From NCBI RefSeq assembly GCF_001514065.1, contig NZ_KQ948428.1, positions 499,525 to 563,524 of the forward strand: a stretch of 64,000 nt of DNA, written 5' to 3'. Below the pieces are notes generated by a model that was not told where the DNA came from, did not search any database, and saw nothing but the letters and a program-made list of their open reading frames with translations. The stretch comes from Streptomyces antibioticus (GTDB taxonomy: Bacteria; Actinomycetota; Actinomycetes; Streptomycetales; Streptomycetaceae). The translations under genes and the position numbers were made by a program. Of this stretch, positions 34,903-44,200 are shown piece by piece; position 1 is the stretch's first letter; every line of letters begins with the position of its first letter.

Positions 34903-36006
34903 TTACTGCAGGCCGGCCTTCTTGCACGCGGCGGCGTAGGCCGAGGTGCAGATCTGGTCGACGGTGTACAGCTTGTCCTTGACCACCGTGTCGTTGATGT
35001 TCTTCACGGTGACGGAGACCGGGGTCAGCAGCTGCGACGGGACCTTGTTGCCGGAGCCGTTGGTCATGGTCGTGGTGGCGAGGTCGCTGATGCTCTTGCC
35101 CTCGACCAGGTTGACCGCGAGCTGGGCGGCGGCGTCGGCCTCGGGCTTGAAGGCCTTGTAGACCGTGCTGGACTGCGTACCGGCGACGATGCGCTGGATA
35201 CCGGCGAGCTCGGCGTCCTGGCCCGTCAGCGGGATGCCGGAGATGCCGGCGCCCTTGAGGGTGGTGGCGATACCACCGGCCATGCCGTCGTTGGCGGCGT
35301 AGACGCCCGCGATGTTCTTGGCGCCCAGCTGGGTGATGGCCGCCTTCATCTTCTGCGCGGCGACCGAGTCCTTCCACAGGCCGGACTGCTCGTAGGCGAT
35401 GTCGACCTTGCCGTCGAGGACGCTGTGGGCGCCCTTCTTGAACAGCGCGGCGTTCGGGTCGGCGTCGTCACCGTTGATCATGACGACCTTGGCCTTGGGG
35501 GTCGCCTTGGAGCCGAGCGAGTCGAGCAGGGCCTGGCCCTGGAGCTGGCCGACCTTCTCGTTGTCGAAGGAGACGTACGCGGAGACCGGGCCCTGGGCCA
35601 GACGGTCGTACGCGATGACCTTGACGCCCTTCTTGGTCGCCGCCTCGATCGAGGACTTGATGGCCGCCGAGTCCTGGGCGGAGATCGCGATGACCTTCAC
35701 GCCCTTGGTGACCATGGTGCTGACCTGCTGGGCCTGCTTGGCGGCGTCCGCTCCGGCGTTGGCGTAGGAGACGGTGCAGTCGCTGCACAGCTCCTTGACC
35801 TTGGCCTCGAAGAACGGCTTGTCGAACTGCTCGTACCGCGTGGTGACGCTGTCGGGCAGGAGCAGGCCGATCGACTTGTTGCCCGAGCCGGAGCTGCTGC
35901 CGCCGTCGGAGTCGTTGTCGTCGCCGGCCTTGCCACAAGCGGCGGCCGTGAGGGCGAGGGCCGAGACCAGAACCGGGACAGCCGCACGACGCATAAGCGT
36001 GTTCAC
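34903..36006 (-). CDS. xylF: Xylose-type sugar-binding lipoprotein
   Basis: A 367-residue periplasmic-binding-protein-like lipoprotein (type I, RbsB/XylF fold) that captures sugar outside the membrane. Signal peptide MNTLMRRAAVPVLVSALAL ends at TAAAC with Cys24 as lipid site. A Ser/Gly/Asp-rich linker precedes SIGLLLPDSVTTRYEQFDKP. Ligand-site segments VKVIAISAQDSAA, VKVIAYDRLAQGP and GVYAANDGMAGGIATTLKG follow, then the hinge region. The GTG start is preceded by GGGAGG with 9-nt spacing. First gene of xylFGH; a dyad at about 36087-36098 lies in its promoter and the ROK regulator gene is directly upstream. Confidence 0.9.
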   Translation of the reverse strand: MNTLMRRAAVPVLVSALALTAAACGKAGDDNDSDGGSSSGSGNKSIGLLLPDSVTTRYEQFDKPFFEAKVKELCSDCTVSYANAGADAAKQAQQVSTMVTKGVKVIAISAQDSAAIKSSIEAATKKGVKVIAYDRLAQGPVSAYVSFDNEKVGQLQGQALLDSLGSKATPKAKVVMINGDDADPNAALFKKGAHSVLDGKVDIAYEQSGLWKDSVAAQKMKAAITQLGAKNIAGVYAANDGMAGGIATTLKGAGISGIPLTGQDAELAGIQRIVAGTQSSTVYKAFKPEADAAAQLAVNLVEGKSISDLATTTMTNGSGNKVPSQLLTPVSVTVKNINDTVVKDKLYTVDQICTSAYAAACKKAGLQ

Positions 36007-36080
36007 TTCAGAAACCTCCCTGACGAGGCCGCGTCGTTGCGGCCGAGGTGGCTGGAAGTCAACTCGGCCACACGTGCGAC

Positions 36081-36100
36081 GTCAAGAAGTAAATACTTAA
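36081..36100 (-). promoter_or_regulatory. Candidate ROK regulator site upstream of xylF
   Basis: On the minus strand TTAAGTATTTACTTCTTGAC contains the perfect dyad AAGTATTTACTT in an AT-rich island. A related sequence, TTAGAGTTCACTAGTTGGAC, lies in front of the ROK gene itself. The two share TT(T/C)ACT-N2-TTG. Binding by the ROK regulator is inferred. Confidence 0.45.
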
Positions 36101-36127
36101 CGGGTTGGCAACGGCGGGTTTCGTTCT

Positions 36128-37354
36128 CTAAGTGAAGGCAGGAGCTGCTGAGTGCAGCGTGCCGTCCAAAAGGGTCGAATCACCCATCTCGCTGAGCGCG
36201 AGAGCGAGTGCTCCGAGCACCTCCGCACGGCCTCCAAGTGCCCCCGGGAGAACGGTGAGTTGACGTGCCGCGCTGGGAATGGCGTACCGGCTGACGGACT
36301 CCCTGATGGGCCCGAGAACCAGCTCGCCCGCCTCGGCGAGATCACCGCCGAGGACCACCCTGCTCGGGTTCAGGAGATTGCAGAGATTGGCCACTCCACT
36401 GCCGATATGGCGGCCGACGTCGGCGATCACCCGACGGCAGCCAGGGTCTCCGTCCCTGGCCAGCCGCACGACGCCTTCCATCGTCAGGTCCGTGCCATGA
36501 CTGGACTGGAGGAGCGGGAGCACATAGCGCGCGGCCGCGAAGGTCTCCAGGCAGCCACGGTTTCCACAGCGGCAGACCGGGCCGGATTCATCAAGAGTAA
36601 TATGCCCGATTTCTCCCGCTGTGCCACCCGGGCCGCGATAGATCTTGCCGTCGATGACCAGACCGGCGCCGACACCGCTCGCGACCTTGATGTACGCCAG
36701 GTCCCTGACGCCTCTGCCGCTGCCCCAGACCATCTCGCCGAGGGCGCCCAGGTTGGCGTCGTTGTCGACGTGCACAGGGACGCCCAGGCGGCCTCGTAGC
36801 TCCTCGGCGGGCTTGGTGCCGATCCAGCCCGGCAGGATCGCGGAGGAGCCCAGGGAGCCGGATTCCAGGTCGATCGGGCCGGGGACGCCGAGGCCCACTC
36901 CGGCGATCTTCGACCGGTCCACGCCCGTTGCTGCGATCAGGCGGTTGACCAGCTCCTCGGCCCGGTCGAAGCCCTGCGTGGAGGAGGCGTCCACGTCCAG
37001 CGGCTCGGACTCCTCGGCCAGCACCTGGTGGGCCAGATTGCCGACGGCGACCCGTAGGTGCGTATGGCCGAAGTCGACGCCGATGACGATGCCGGCGTCA
37101 CCGCTGAGCGAGACGCTGCGGGCCCGCCTGCCGCCCGCCGACGTGGGCGTGACCTCGACGGTTCCGCCGTCCTTGAGCTCCCGCACGATGTTGGAGACGG
37201 TGGCCGCGGACAGACCCGTGGTCCGTGCGATCTCCGCCTGGGTGAGCGACCCGGCCAGCCGGACGGCCCGGACGACCCGTTCCAGGTTGGCTCGGTGCAG
37301 CGACGACTGCGACCCCGGAGTCTCCACGACGACCTCCTGCGCGCGGGACCGCAT
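36128..37354 (-). CDS. rok7B7: ROK-family transcriptional regulator (Rok7B7-like)
   Basis: A 408-residue regulator with a winged HTH at about residues 20-80 (RVVRAVRLAGSLTQAEIARTTGLSAATVSNIV) and a ROK sugar-kinase-like domain. The ATP-like loop is VIGVDFGHTHLRVAVGN. The ROK signature GLGVPGPIDLESG, VDNDANLGALGE and the zinc motif GPVCRCGNRGCLETF (C-x-C-x4-C) are intact. The position next to xylFGH and ngcEFG matches S. coelicolor Rok7B7, which controls xylose uptake and influences carbon repression. ATG at 37354 is preferred; a TTG at 37378 lies inside the candidate operator. It is a single gene between two ABC operons. Confidence 0.87.
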   Translation of the reverse strand: MRSRAQEVVVETPGSQSSLHRANLERVVRAVRLAGSLTQAEIARTTGLSAATVSNIVRELKDGGTVEVTPTSAGGRRARSVSLSGDAGIVIGVDFGHTHLRVAVGNLAHQVLAEESEPLDVDASSTQGFDRAEELVNRLIAATGVDRSKIAGVGLGVPGPIDLESGSLGSSAILPGWIGTKPAEELRGRLGVPVHVDNDANLGALGEMVWGSGRGVRDLAYIKVASGVGAGLVIDGKIYRGPGGTAGEIGHITLDESGPVCRCGNRGCLETFAAARYVLPLLQSSHGTDLTMEGVVRLARDGDPGCRRVIADVGRHIGSGVANLCNLLNPSRVVLGGDLAEAGELVLGPIRESVSRYAIPSAARQLTVLPGALGGRAEVLGALALALSEMGDSTLLDGTLHSAAPAFT

Positions 37355-37371
37355 CGATGAGGCCCCGTCTA

Positions 37372-37392
37372 TGTCCAACTAGTGAACTCTAA
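37372..37392 (-). promoter_or_regulatory. Candidate autoregulatory site of the ROK gene
   Basis: The minus-strand sequence TTAGAGTTCACTAGTTGGAC contains ACTAGT and resembles the site in front of xylF. It lies 18 nt upstream of the chosen ATG, where a repressor would block its own transcription. Inference from two copies only. Confidence 0.4.
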
Positions 37393-37440
37393 GCTGAGCC
37401 GTTCGGGTCGCCTCCCGTCAAGAGGTTGAACAGTTTCCGG

Positions 37441-37498
37441 GCCCGTGCACACGCCTCGGCGCACCGTCACCAGGGGCGGGGACGGTGCGCTCACGGGC
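37441..37498 (-). terminator. Two-tier hairpin terminator after ngcG
   Basis: An inner stem pairs GCGCACCGTC (37459-37468) with GACGGTGCGC (37481-37490), and an outer stem pairs GCCCGTG (37441-37447) with CACGGGC (37492-37498). It lies 12 nt beyond the ngcG stop and separates the operon from the ROK promoter. Confidence 0.75.
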
Positions 37499-37510
37499 GC
37501 TTTCGGAGCG

Positions 37511-38434
37511 CTACTTCAAGGTCGCGGACGTAAGGCCCGCCTGCACCTGCCGCTGGAAGGACAGATAGACGACCAGCATCGGGATCATCGCGATGGTCAC
37601 ACCGGCGAAAAGCACCGGAAGGTCGGAGGCGTACCCCTGCTGCTGCTGGAGCTGGATGAGGCCCTGGGTGAGGACGTAGCGCTCGGGATCGTCACCGCTC
37701 TGCGGCTGCATGAGGACCGTCGGCAGGATGAACTGGTTCCACTGGCCGAGGGTGTTGAAGATGCCGACGCTGAGCAGACCCGGCTTCGCCATCGGCAGCA
37801 TCACCTGGAAGAAGGTGCGGCTGTGCGAGGCGCCGTCCAGGATCGCCGCCTCGAAGACGGCCGTGGGCAGGGTCCGGAAGAAGGCGTGCATGAAGAAGAC
37901 CGTGAACGGCATCGAGTAGGCGACGTACACCAGGATCAGCCCCTGGTAGGTGTTCAGCATGTCCAGCCGTTTGACCATGAAGAACAGCGGGACCAGGGCC
38001 AGGAACACCGGGAACATCGCGCCGGCCACGAAGAAGTAGTACAGGAACCGGTTGCCCCAGAACTCGTAGCGGGCCAGCACGTACGCCGCCATCGAGCCGA
38101 ACAGCATCGTCAGCGGCACGGAGAAGACCAGCACGATGACGGTGTTGAGGAAGTAGTCGCCGATGCCCTTGTCCCAGGCCCGTCCGAAGACGTCCAGCGA
38201 CCAGTTCTGCGGCCAGCCGAAGGCCGAGCCGCCGATCTGGCCGTCGGTCTTGAAGGAGCTCAGGACCAGCCAGAGCAGCGGCAGGATGATCAGCAGGGCC
38301 CACAGGGCGAGGAAGCCGTGCGAGAAGACGTTCAGGACGACGCCCTCGCTGCGTTCGTCGCCGGGGCGGGCCGGGGTCTTGGCCACGGGCGGCCGCACGG
38401 GGGCGTCCGCCGTCTCCTTGATGGGTGCGCTCAT
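37511..38434 (-). CDS. ngcG: Sugar ABC transporter permease (NgcG-like)
   Basis: A 307-residue MalG-type permease with six predicted helices, starting at ATG 38434 after GGGAGAG. The EAA loop reads ...VFEAAILDGASHSRTFFQVMLPMAKPG, the contact site for the shared ATPase MsiK encoded elsewhere. Downstream, FNTLGQWNQFILPTVLM is typical of CUT1 permeases. It is third in an SBP-permease-permease operon without its own ATPase, the usual streptomycete design. Assignment to Ngc (N-acetylglucosamine/N,N'-diacetylchitobiose uptake) rests on remembered synteny with S. coelicolor SCO6005-SCO6007 and a DasR-like site upstream. Confidence 0.8.
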   Translation of the reverse strand: MSAPIKETADAPVRPPVAKTPARPGDERSEGVVLNVFSHGFLALWALLIILPLLWLVLSSFKTDGQIGGSAFGWPQNWSLDVFGRAWDKGIGDYFLNTVIVLVFSVPLTMLFGSMAAYVLARYEFWGNRFLYYFFVAGAMFPVFLALVPLFFMVKRLDMLNTYQGLILVYVAYSMPFTVFFMHAFFRTLPTAVFEAAILDGASHSRTFFQVMLPMAKPGLLSVGIFNTLGQWNQFILPTVLMQPQSGDDPERYVLTQGLIQLQQQQGYASDLPVLFAGVTIAMIPMLVVYLSFQRQVQAGLTSATLK

Positions 38435-38451
38435 CGTCGTATCTCTCCCGC

Positions 38452-39387
38452 TCAGAACTCGACGCGGTCGCGGCGGGTGGCGCGCAGCATGACCACGGAC
38501 AGGACCAGGGTGAGCAGCAGCATGACGACGCCCATCGCGCAGGCGTATCCGCTCTTGCCGAAGTACTGGAAGTTGCGCATCATCACGGTCGACATCACGT
38601 CGCTCTTGTGATCGGGACCGCCGCCGTAGGCGCCCATGTTCTGGGTCATCGAGGAGACGAGGACGAACATGTCCATCGCGACGATGCCCAGGTACACCCA
38701 GGCGGTCTGCACGCTCTCCCAGAGCAGCGGCAGGGTGATGCGGAAGAAGGACTGGTTGCGGCCGGCGCCGTCGATCAGGGCGGCCTCGTAGATGTCCCTG
38801 GGGATGGACTGCATGGCGGCGGAGAACAGCACCAGGTAGAAGCCGACGCCGTGCCAGACCACGGCGATCATCAGCATCCACAGCACCAGGTTCGGCTCGT
38901 TCAGCCATTCCATCGGATTCTGGGCGTCGACCAGTCCCAGTTTGATCAGGATGCCGTTGAGGAGACCGCCGCCGTCACTGCGGTACACGGCGTTGAAAAG
39001 CACCGCGACGATCGCCAGTGACAGCACCTGCGGAAAGAAGTAGACGATTTTGTAGAACGACGATCCGGCGACACCCGAGACCCCGCCGGCCCGGCTGCGT
39101 CCGCCCGCGTTCAGCATGAACGCGAAGAACAGGGCGAGCAGGATCGTGATCGCCGGGATGAAGATCAGGAACAGGATGTTGTGCCAGATGGCCTGCATGA
39201 AGACGTCGTCGTCGAACAACGCCTTGTAGTTGTCCAGGCCGACGAACTTGAAGGTCTGCGACTGTCCCTTCCAGTCGGTCAGCGAATAGCCGAACGTCTG
39301 GATGTACGGCCAGATCACGAAGATCAGATAGAGCGCCACGGGGACGAACAGAAATCCCGCGACGAACCTGTGCTGCCCTTTGCGCAT
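38452..39387 (-). CDS. ngcF: Sugar ABC transporter permease (NgcF-like)
   Basis: A 311-residue MalF-type permease with six helices. The N-terminal FVAGFLFVPVALYLIFVIWPYIQTFGYSLTD is the first membrane segment. The EAA coupling loop reads DIYEAALIDGAGRNQSFFRITLPLL. It lies 17 nt before ngcG and forms the heterodimeric channel with it. A very strong hairpin sits between the upstream binding-protein gene and this start. Substrate assignment is shared with ngcE and is inferred. Confidence 0.8.
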   Translation of the reverse strand: MRKGQHRFVAGFLFVPVALYLIFVIWPYIQTFGYSLTDWKGQSQTFKFVGLDNYKALFDDDVFMQAIWHNILFLIFIPAITILLALFFAFMLNAGGRSRAGGVSGVAGSSFYKIVYFFPQVLSLAIVAVLFNAVYRSDGGGLLNGILIKLGLVDAQNPMEWLNEPNLVLWMLMIAVVWHGVGFYLVLFSAAMQSIPRDIYEAALIDGAGRNQSFFRITLPLLWESVQTAWVYLGIVAMDMFVLVSSMTQNMGAYGGGPDHKSDVMSTVMMRNFQYFGKSGYACAMGVVMLLLTLVLSVVMLRATRRDRVEF

Positions 39388-39411
39388 TGGCGTTCCCTGC
39401 CCCTGATGTCC

Positions 39412-39444
39412 TTCCCCGGGCCGGAGGAGTTCCGGCCCGGGGAA
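39412..39444 (-). terminator. Strong hairpin between ngcE and ngcF
   Basis: TTCCCCGGGCCGGA (39412-39425) and TCCGGCCCGGGGAA (39431-39444) form a perfect 14-bp stem with a 5-nt loop, 9 nt after the ngcE stop. Because ngcF follows on the same strand, it is probably an attenuator or mRNA-stabilising element that favours ngcE expression. Confidence 0.78.
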
Positions 39445-39453
39445 CGGCGTTGG

Positions 39454-40899
39454 TCAGTCCCGGTGGTTCTTCTTGGAGGCCGGGTCCTTGGCCTGCTTGT
39501 CGACCGCGGCCTGGGCGCGCTTCAGCCACTCCTTGGGCTGGATGCGCTTGGCCATCAGCTCGTTGGATGCGGCCTCGATCGCCGCTCCCATCTCGCTGTA
39601 CCAGTCGACGTACAGGTAGCGGAAGGTGTTGTCACCCGCCGCCTTGGACGCCTCCACCGTGGACTGGGTGCCCGGGCGCAGCGTGACGCTGGAGTCCACG
39701 CCGTCCTTGAGGATGGTCAGGGAGTTGGCCTCCTTGGCGAACTGCGTCGACCACTCCTTGGAGAGCATGCGCCGCATGAACTCCTTGGCCCCGGCGAGGT
39801 TCTTCGCCTTCTGCGGGATGATGAAGGGCTCGCCGGCGCCGGCCCGGATCGCCTCGAAGGGCAGCTTGCTGTCCGGCAGCAGCGGCATCGGCAGGAACTT
39901 CATGTCGAAGTCCGCCGGCGTCGTCTTGAGCTGCTCGTTCTCCAGCCAGGAACCGCTCGTGATGAACACGGCCTTGTACTGGTTCCAGCGGGTCTGCGAC
40001 TCGGTGTGGGTGAGGCCGTTGGTGCCGGGCATCAACAGGCCCTTCTCCACGACCTCGTAGATCGCCTCGACGCCCGCCTGGGCCGCGTCGGAGCCGACGA
40101 ACGCCTTGGGGTCGAGGTTGTCGATCGCCTTCATGGCGTCCAGACCGCCGGTCTTGGCGATCAGGTCCATGATGGCCACGTTGATGTAGTACGGGTACTT
40201 GCCCTGGTGGGCGAGGCCCCCGATGCCCTGCTTCTTGGCGTCGGTGCAGATGGCGAGGAAGTCGTCCCAGGTTTTGGGCTCCTCCCAGCCCTTCTCCTTG
40301 AAGAGCTTGCCCGAGTACCACAGGCCCCAGACCGTGTAGATGTAGTTCAGGGCGACGACCTTGCCCTCGAACGTGCCCGGGTCGAGGGTGCCCGGGATGA
40401 GGGTGTCGCGGACCTTCTTGGAGGGATCGTCGACCGACGGCGCGTCCAGCACCTCGGCGAGGTCGAGGAGCTGGCCGTTCTTGTTGAGGACGTCGACCTT
40501 GATCTGCTGGGCGCCGGAGTCGTCCACGATGTCCGGCGGGGTGCCCGCGTTGAAGCGGGGCTGGAGCTTGCCGGTGATCTCCTGCGTCCCGGTGTGGGAG
40601 GACGTGATGCCGAGCTTCTTCTGGAAGTCGGCCTCCCACACCTTCGCGTAGTTGTCGCCGTAGCCGCCCTTGAAGATGACGACGTCGAGCTTGCTGCCCT
40701 TCTCGGCGCCGAAGGGGTTGTCCTTGGTGGTCTTGCCCTTGGGGGTGTCGTTGCCGGAGTCGTCGTCCCCGCCACCGCTGGCACACGCGGACAGGAAACT
40801 CATCGTGGGTACGGTGATCAGACCGAGTGCGGCGGACCGCTTGATCAGATCACGGCGGCCGACGGAGCCTTTGTCGTTCTCGGCGGATGTGGATCCCAT
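39454..40899 (-). CDS. ngcE: Sugar-binding lipoprotein (NgcE-like)
   Basis: A 481-residue extracytoplasmic binding lipoprotein of CUT1 type. The ATG at 40899 has GAGG with correct spacing; TTG two codons earlier does not. It has a Tat-type signal, GRRDLIKRS with Arg15-Arg16, and lipobox FLSAC with Cys39. The mature part shows the SBP_bac_1 pattern, VVIFKGGYGDNYAKVWEADFQKKLG, NYIYTVWGLWYSGKLFKEKGWEEPKTWDDF and GAGEPFIIPQKAKNLAGAKEFMR. It resembles NgcE of Streptomyces, which binds chitobiose or GlcNAc. It is divergent from a GH92 gene across 374 bp that hold a DasR-like site, so it may import N-glycan or chitin fragments. Confidence 0.8.
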   Translation of the reverse strand: MGSTSAENDKGSVGRRDLIKRSAALGLITVPTMSFLSACASGGGDDDSGNDTPKGKTTKDNPFGAEKGSKLDVVIFKGGYGDNYAKVWEADFQKKLGITSSHTGTQEITGKLQPRFNAGTPPDIVDDSGAQQIKVDVLNKNGQLLDLAEVLDAPSVDDPSKKVRDTLIPGTLDPGTFEGKVVALNYIYTVWGLWYSGKLFKEKGWEEPKTWDDFLAICTDAKKQGIGGLAHQGKYPYYINVAIMDLIAKTGGLDAMKAIDNLDPKAFVGSDAAQAGVEAIYEVVEKGLLMPGTNGLTHTESQTRWNQYKAVFITSGSWLENEQLKTTPADFDMKFLPMPLLPDSKLPFEAIRAGAGEPFIIPQKAKNLAGAKEFMRRMLSKEWSTQFAKEANSLTILKDGVDSSVTLRPGTQSTVEASKAAGDNTFRYLYVDWYSEMGAAIEAASNELMAKRIQPKEWLKRAQAAVDKQAKDPASKKNHRD

Positions 40900-41032
40900 G
40901 CTCAAGTCCTCGCCTTCTCCAGGACTCAGGCGGTGAACCGGATCCTTGCCGGCACCGCGATCGGGTCACGCTGGGTCGTGCAGGAAGTGCGGATCGTGCA
41001 GATCTTGCTCGAACGGATCTGGTGAATCGCCG

Positions 41033-41048
41033 ACAGGTATAGTCCACT
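41033..41048. promoter_or_regulatory. DasR-like (dre) site between ngcE and the GH92 gene
   Basis: ACAGGTATAGTCCACT matches the DasR consensus ACTGGTCTAGACCACT at 13 of 16 positions, keeping both GGT and CCACT arms. DasR is the GntR-family repressor of aminosugar uptake released by GlcN-6-phosphate. It lies in the 374-bp divergent gap, 134 nt from the ngcE ATG. The rest of that gap (40900-41273) holds no gene that I can support; it contains CTTTTTCGAGTT and ACCCTTGACATCGCTC, the latter a possible -35 element. Confidence 0.6.
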
Positions 41049-41237
41049 TCCCGCCAGCGGAGCAAGATCGAATGCAAGGTTGGCATGGGTCTTTTTCGAG
41101 TTGAGACCTCCCGGAAATAAGTGCGGGCTGTGCATCGAGGGACGGAAATATGCCCGCCATTGCGCCCGAATGCCGCACCCAACACCCTTGACATCGCTCA
41201 CCACTTGGGCCACTACTGATCCTTGCGCATCGAAGCC

Positions 41238-41249
41238 GACAACGTTGTC
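41238..41249. promoter_or_regulatory. Palindromic operator GACAACGTTGTC before the first GH92 gene
   Basis: A perfect 12-bp palindrome located 25 nt before the GH92 ATG, between a possible promoter and the ribosome site. The same 15-nt sequence CGACAACGTTGTCCG recurs before the second GH92 gene at 61527. The central CG and symmetric arms fit a LacI-type repressor operator. Confidence 0.65.
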
Positions 41250-41273
41250 CGCGATGGCGGGAGGGTGCTGCAC

Positions 41274-44200
41274 ATGCGGCACAGACACAGTTCGGCGGTC
41301 GTTCTCACGGCCGCCTTCGCTTTGGCCATGAGTTCCCAGGGGGCCGCTGCGGCCCTGCCCCAGGCGCCGCCGGGCGCCGCCCGGGCGTTCGCGTCCTCCT
41401 TCGAGGCGGACGACCCCGCACCGGACTGGCTGAACACCCCGGAGCGCGCCTCCGGCGTCGACGGCGGCTACGCCAGCGGCATCCCGGGCAATGTCACCGA
41501 CCACGTCACGGACGTCCGCGCGAGCGCCGAGAACACGGGCGGCGGCGAGGTGAAGGAGAATCTCGCCGACGGCGAGGCGGTCACCAAGTGGCTGGCCTTC
41601 GCCCCCACCGGCTGGGCCGAGTTCGACCTCGACAAGCCCTACCGAATCGCCACTTATGCCCTCACTTCGGCCAACGACTACGCCGAGCGCGACCCGAGGG
41701 ACTGGACCCTTCAGGGTTCGACGGACGGCAAGGACTGGAAGACCCTCGACACCCGCTCCGGCGAGTCGTTCGACGAACGGTTCAAGACAAAGTCGTACGA
41801 CCTCACGGAGCCGGCGGAGTACGCGCACTTCCGCCTGGAGGTCACGGCCAACAACGGCGCCGAGGGCATCCTTCAGCTCGCCGACCTCCAGCTCTCCACG
41901 GGCGGCGGTGCCGGGCCGGTCCCGCAGGACATGCTGTCGCTGGTCGACCGCGGCCCGAGCGGCTCGCCGACGGCCAAGGCACGCGCCGGGTTCACCGGCA
42001 AGCGGGCGCTGCGGTACGCGGGGCGGCACACGGCGGACGGGCGGGCGTACTCGTACAACAGGGTCTACGACGTGAATGTCGCCGTCGACCGGAACACCCG
42101 GCTGTCCTACCGCGTCTTCCCGTCGATGGCGGACGGCGACCGGGACTACGACGCCACGAACGTGGCGGTGGACCTGGCTTTCACCGACGGCACCCATCTG
42201 AGCGGCCTCGGGGCGGCGGACCAGCACGGGTTCGGGCTGTCGCCGCAGGCCCAGGGCGCCGCGAAGGTGCTGTACGTCAACCAGTGGAACAGCGTGGCCT
42301 CGCGGATCGGGTCGGTCGCGGCCGGGAAGACGGTCGACCGGATCCTGGTGGCGTACGACTCCCCGCGCGGGCCGGCGAAGTTCCGTGGCTGGCTGGACGA
42401 CGTGCGGATCGAGTCGGTCGCGCCGGAGCGGCCGAAGGCCCATCTGTCCGACTACGCGCTCACGACCCGCGGCACCAACTCCAGCGGCGGCTTCTCGCGC
42501 GGCAACAACTTCCCCGCGACGGCCGTGCCGCACGGCTTCAACTTCTGGACGCCGGTGACCAACGCGGGCTCGCTGAGCTGGCTGTACGACTACGCGCGGG
42601 CCAACAACGACGACAACCTGCCCACGATCCAGGCGTTCAGCGCGAGTCATGAGCCGAGCCCCTGGATGGGCGACCGGCAGACCTTCCAGGTGATGCCGTC
42701 GGCGGCCTCCGGCGTCCCGGACACCGGCCGGGAGGCGCGGGAGCTGGCCTTCCGGCACGAGAACGAGACCGCGCGACCGTACTACTACGGGGTGCGGTTC
42801 GAGAACGGCGTCAAGGCGGAGATGGCGCCGACCGACCACGCGGCGGTGCTCCGCTTCAGCTACCCGGGCGACGACGCGAGCGTCCTCTTCGACAACGTCA
42901 CCGACCAGGCGGGGCTGACGCTCGACAAGGCGGCCGGGGTGATCACCGGCTACTCGGACGTGAAGTCCGGGCTGTCCACGGGTGCGACGCGGCTCTTCGT
43001 CTACGGCGTCTTCGACCAGCCGGTGACGGACGGCGCCTCGAAGGGGGTGAAGGGATATCTGCGGTTCGACGCCCCGACGGTCACCCTGCGCCTGGCGACC
43101 TCGCTCATCAGCCTCGACCAGGCGAAGGACAACCTGCGGCAGGAGATCCCGGACGGCACCGGCTTCGAGACGGTACGGGACCGGGCGCAGCGGCAGTGGG
43201 ACCGGCTGCTCGGCAGAGTGGAGGTCGAGGGCGCGACGCCGGACCAGCTGACGACCTTGTACTCCAGCCTGTACCGGCTGTATCTGTACCCCAACTCGGG
43301 CTTCGAGAAGGTGGGTTCGGAAGACAAGTACGCGTCCCCCTTCCAGCCCATGCCCGGCCCCGACACCCCGACGCACACCGGGGCGAAGATCGTCGACGGC
43401 AAGGTGTACGTCAACAACGGCTTCTGGGACACGTATCGGACCACCTGGCCGGCCTACTCCTTGCTGACGCCCGGTCAGGCGGGTGAGCTGGTCGACGGGT
43501 TCGTGCAGCAGTACAAGGACGGTGGCTGGACCTCGCGCTGGTCCTCCCCCGGCTACGCCGATCTCATGACCGGTACCTCCTCGGACGTCGCCTTCGCCGA
43601 CGCCTACGTCAAGGGCGTCGACTTCGACGCCGAGGCGGCCTACAACGCGGCCGTGAAGAACGCGACGGTCGTGCCGCCGACATCGGGCGTGGGCCGCAAG
43701 GGCATGGAGACCTCGCCCTTCCTCGGCTACACGAGCACCGAGACGCACGAGGGCCTGTCCTGGGCGCTGGAGGGCTACCTCAACGACTACGGCATCGCGC
43801 GGATGGGCCGGGCGCTGTACGAGAAGACGGGTGAGAAGCGGTACGCGGAGGAGTCCGCGTACTTCCTCGACCGGGCCCGGGACTACGTGAACCTCTTCGA
43901 CCCGAAGGCCGGCTTCTTCCAGGGCCGGGACCGGACCGGGGGCTGGCGTGTGGAGTCCTCGAAGTACGACCCGCGCGTGTGGGGGTACGACTACACCGAG
44001 ACCAACGGATACGGATACGCCTTCACCGCCCCGCAGGACTCCCGCGGACTCGCCAACCTGTACGGCGGCCGGGCCGGGCTGGCGGACAAGCTCGACACGT
44101 ACTTCGCCACCCCGGAAACCGCCTCTCCCGACTTCGTCGGCTCCTACGGCGGGGTCATCCACGAGATGACCGAGGCGCGGGACGTGCGGATGGGCATGTA

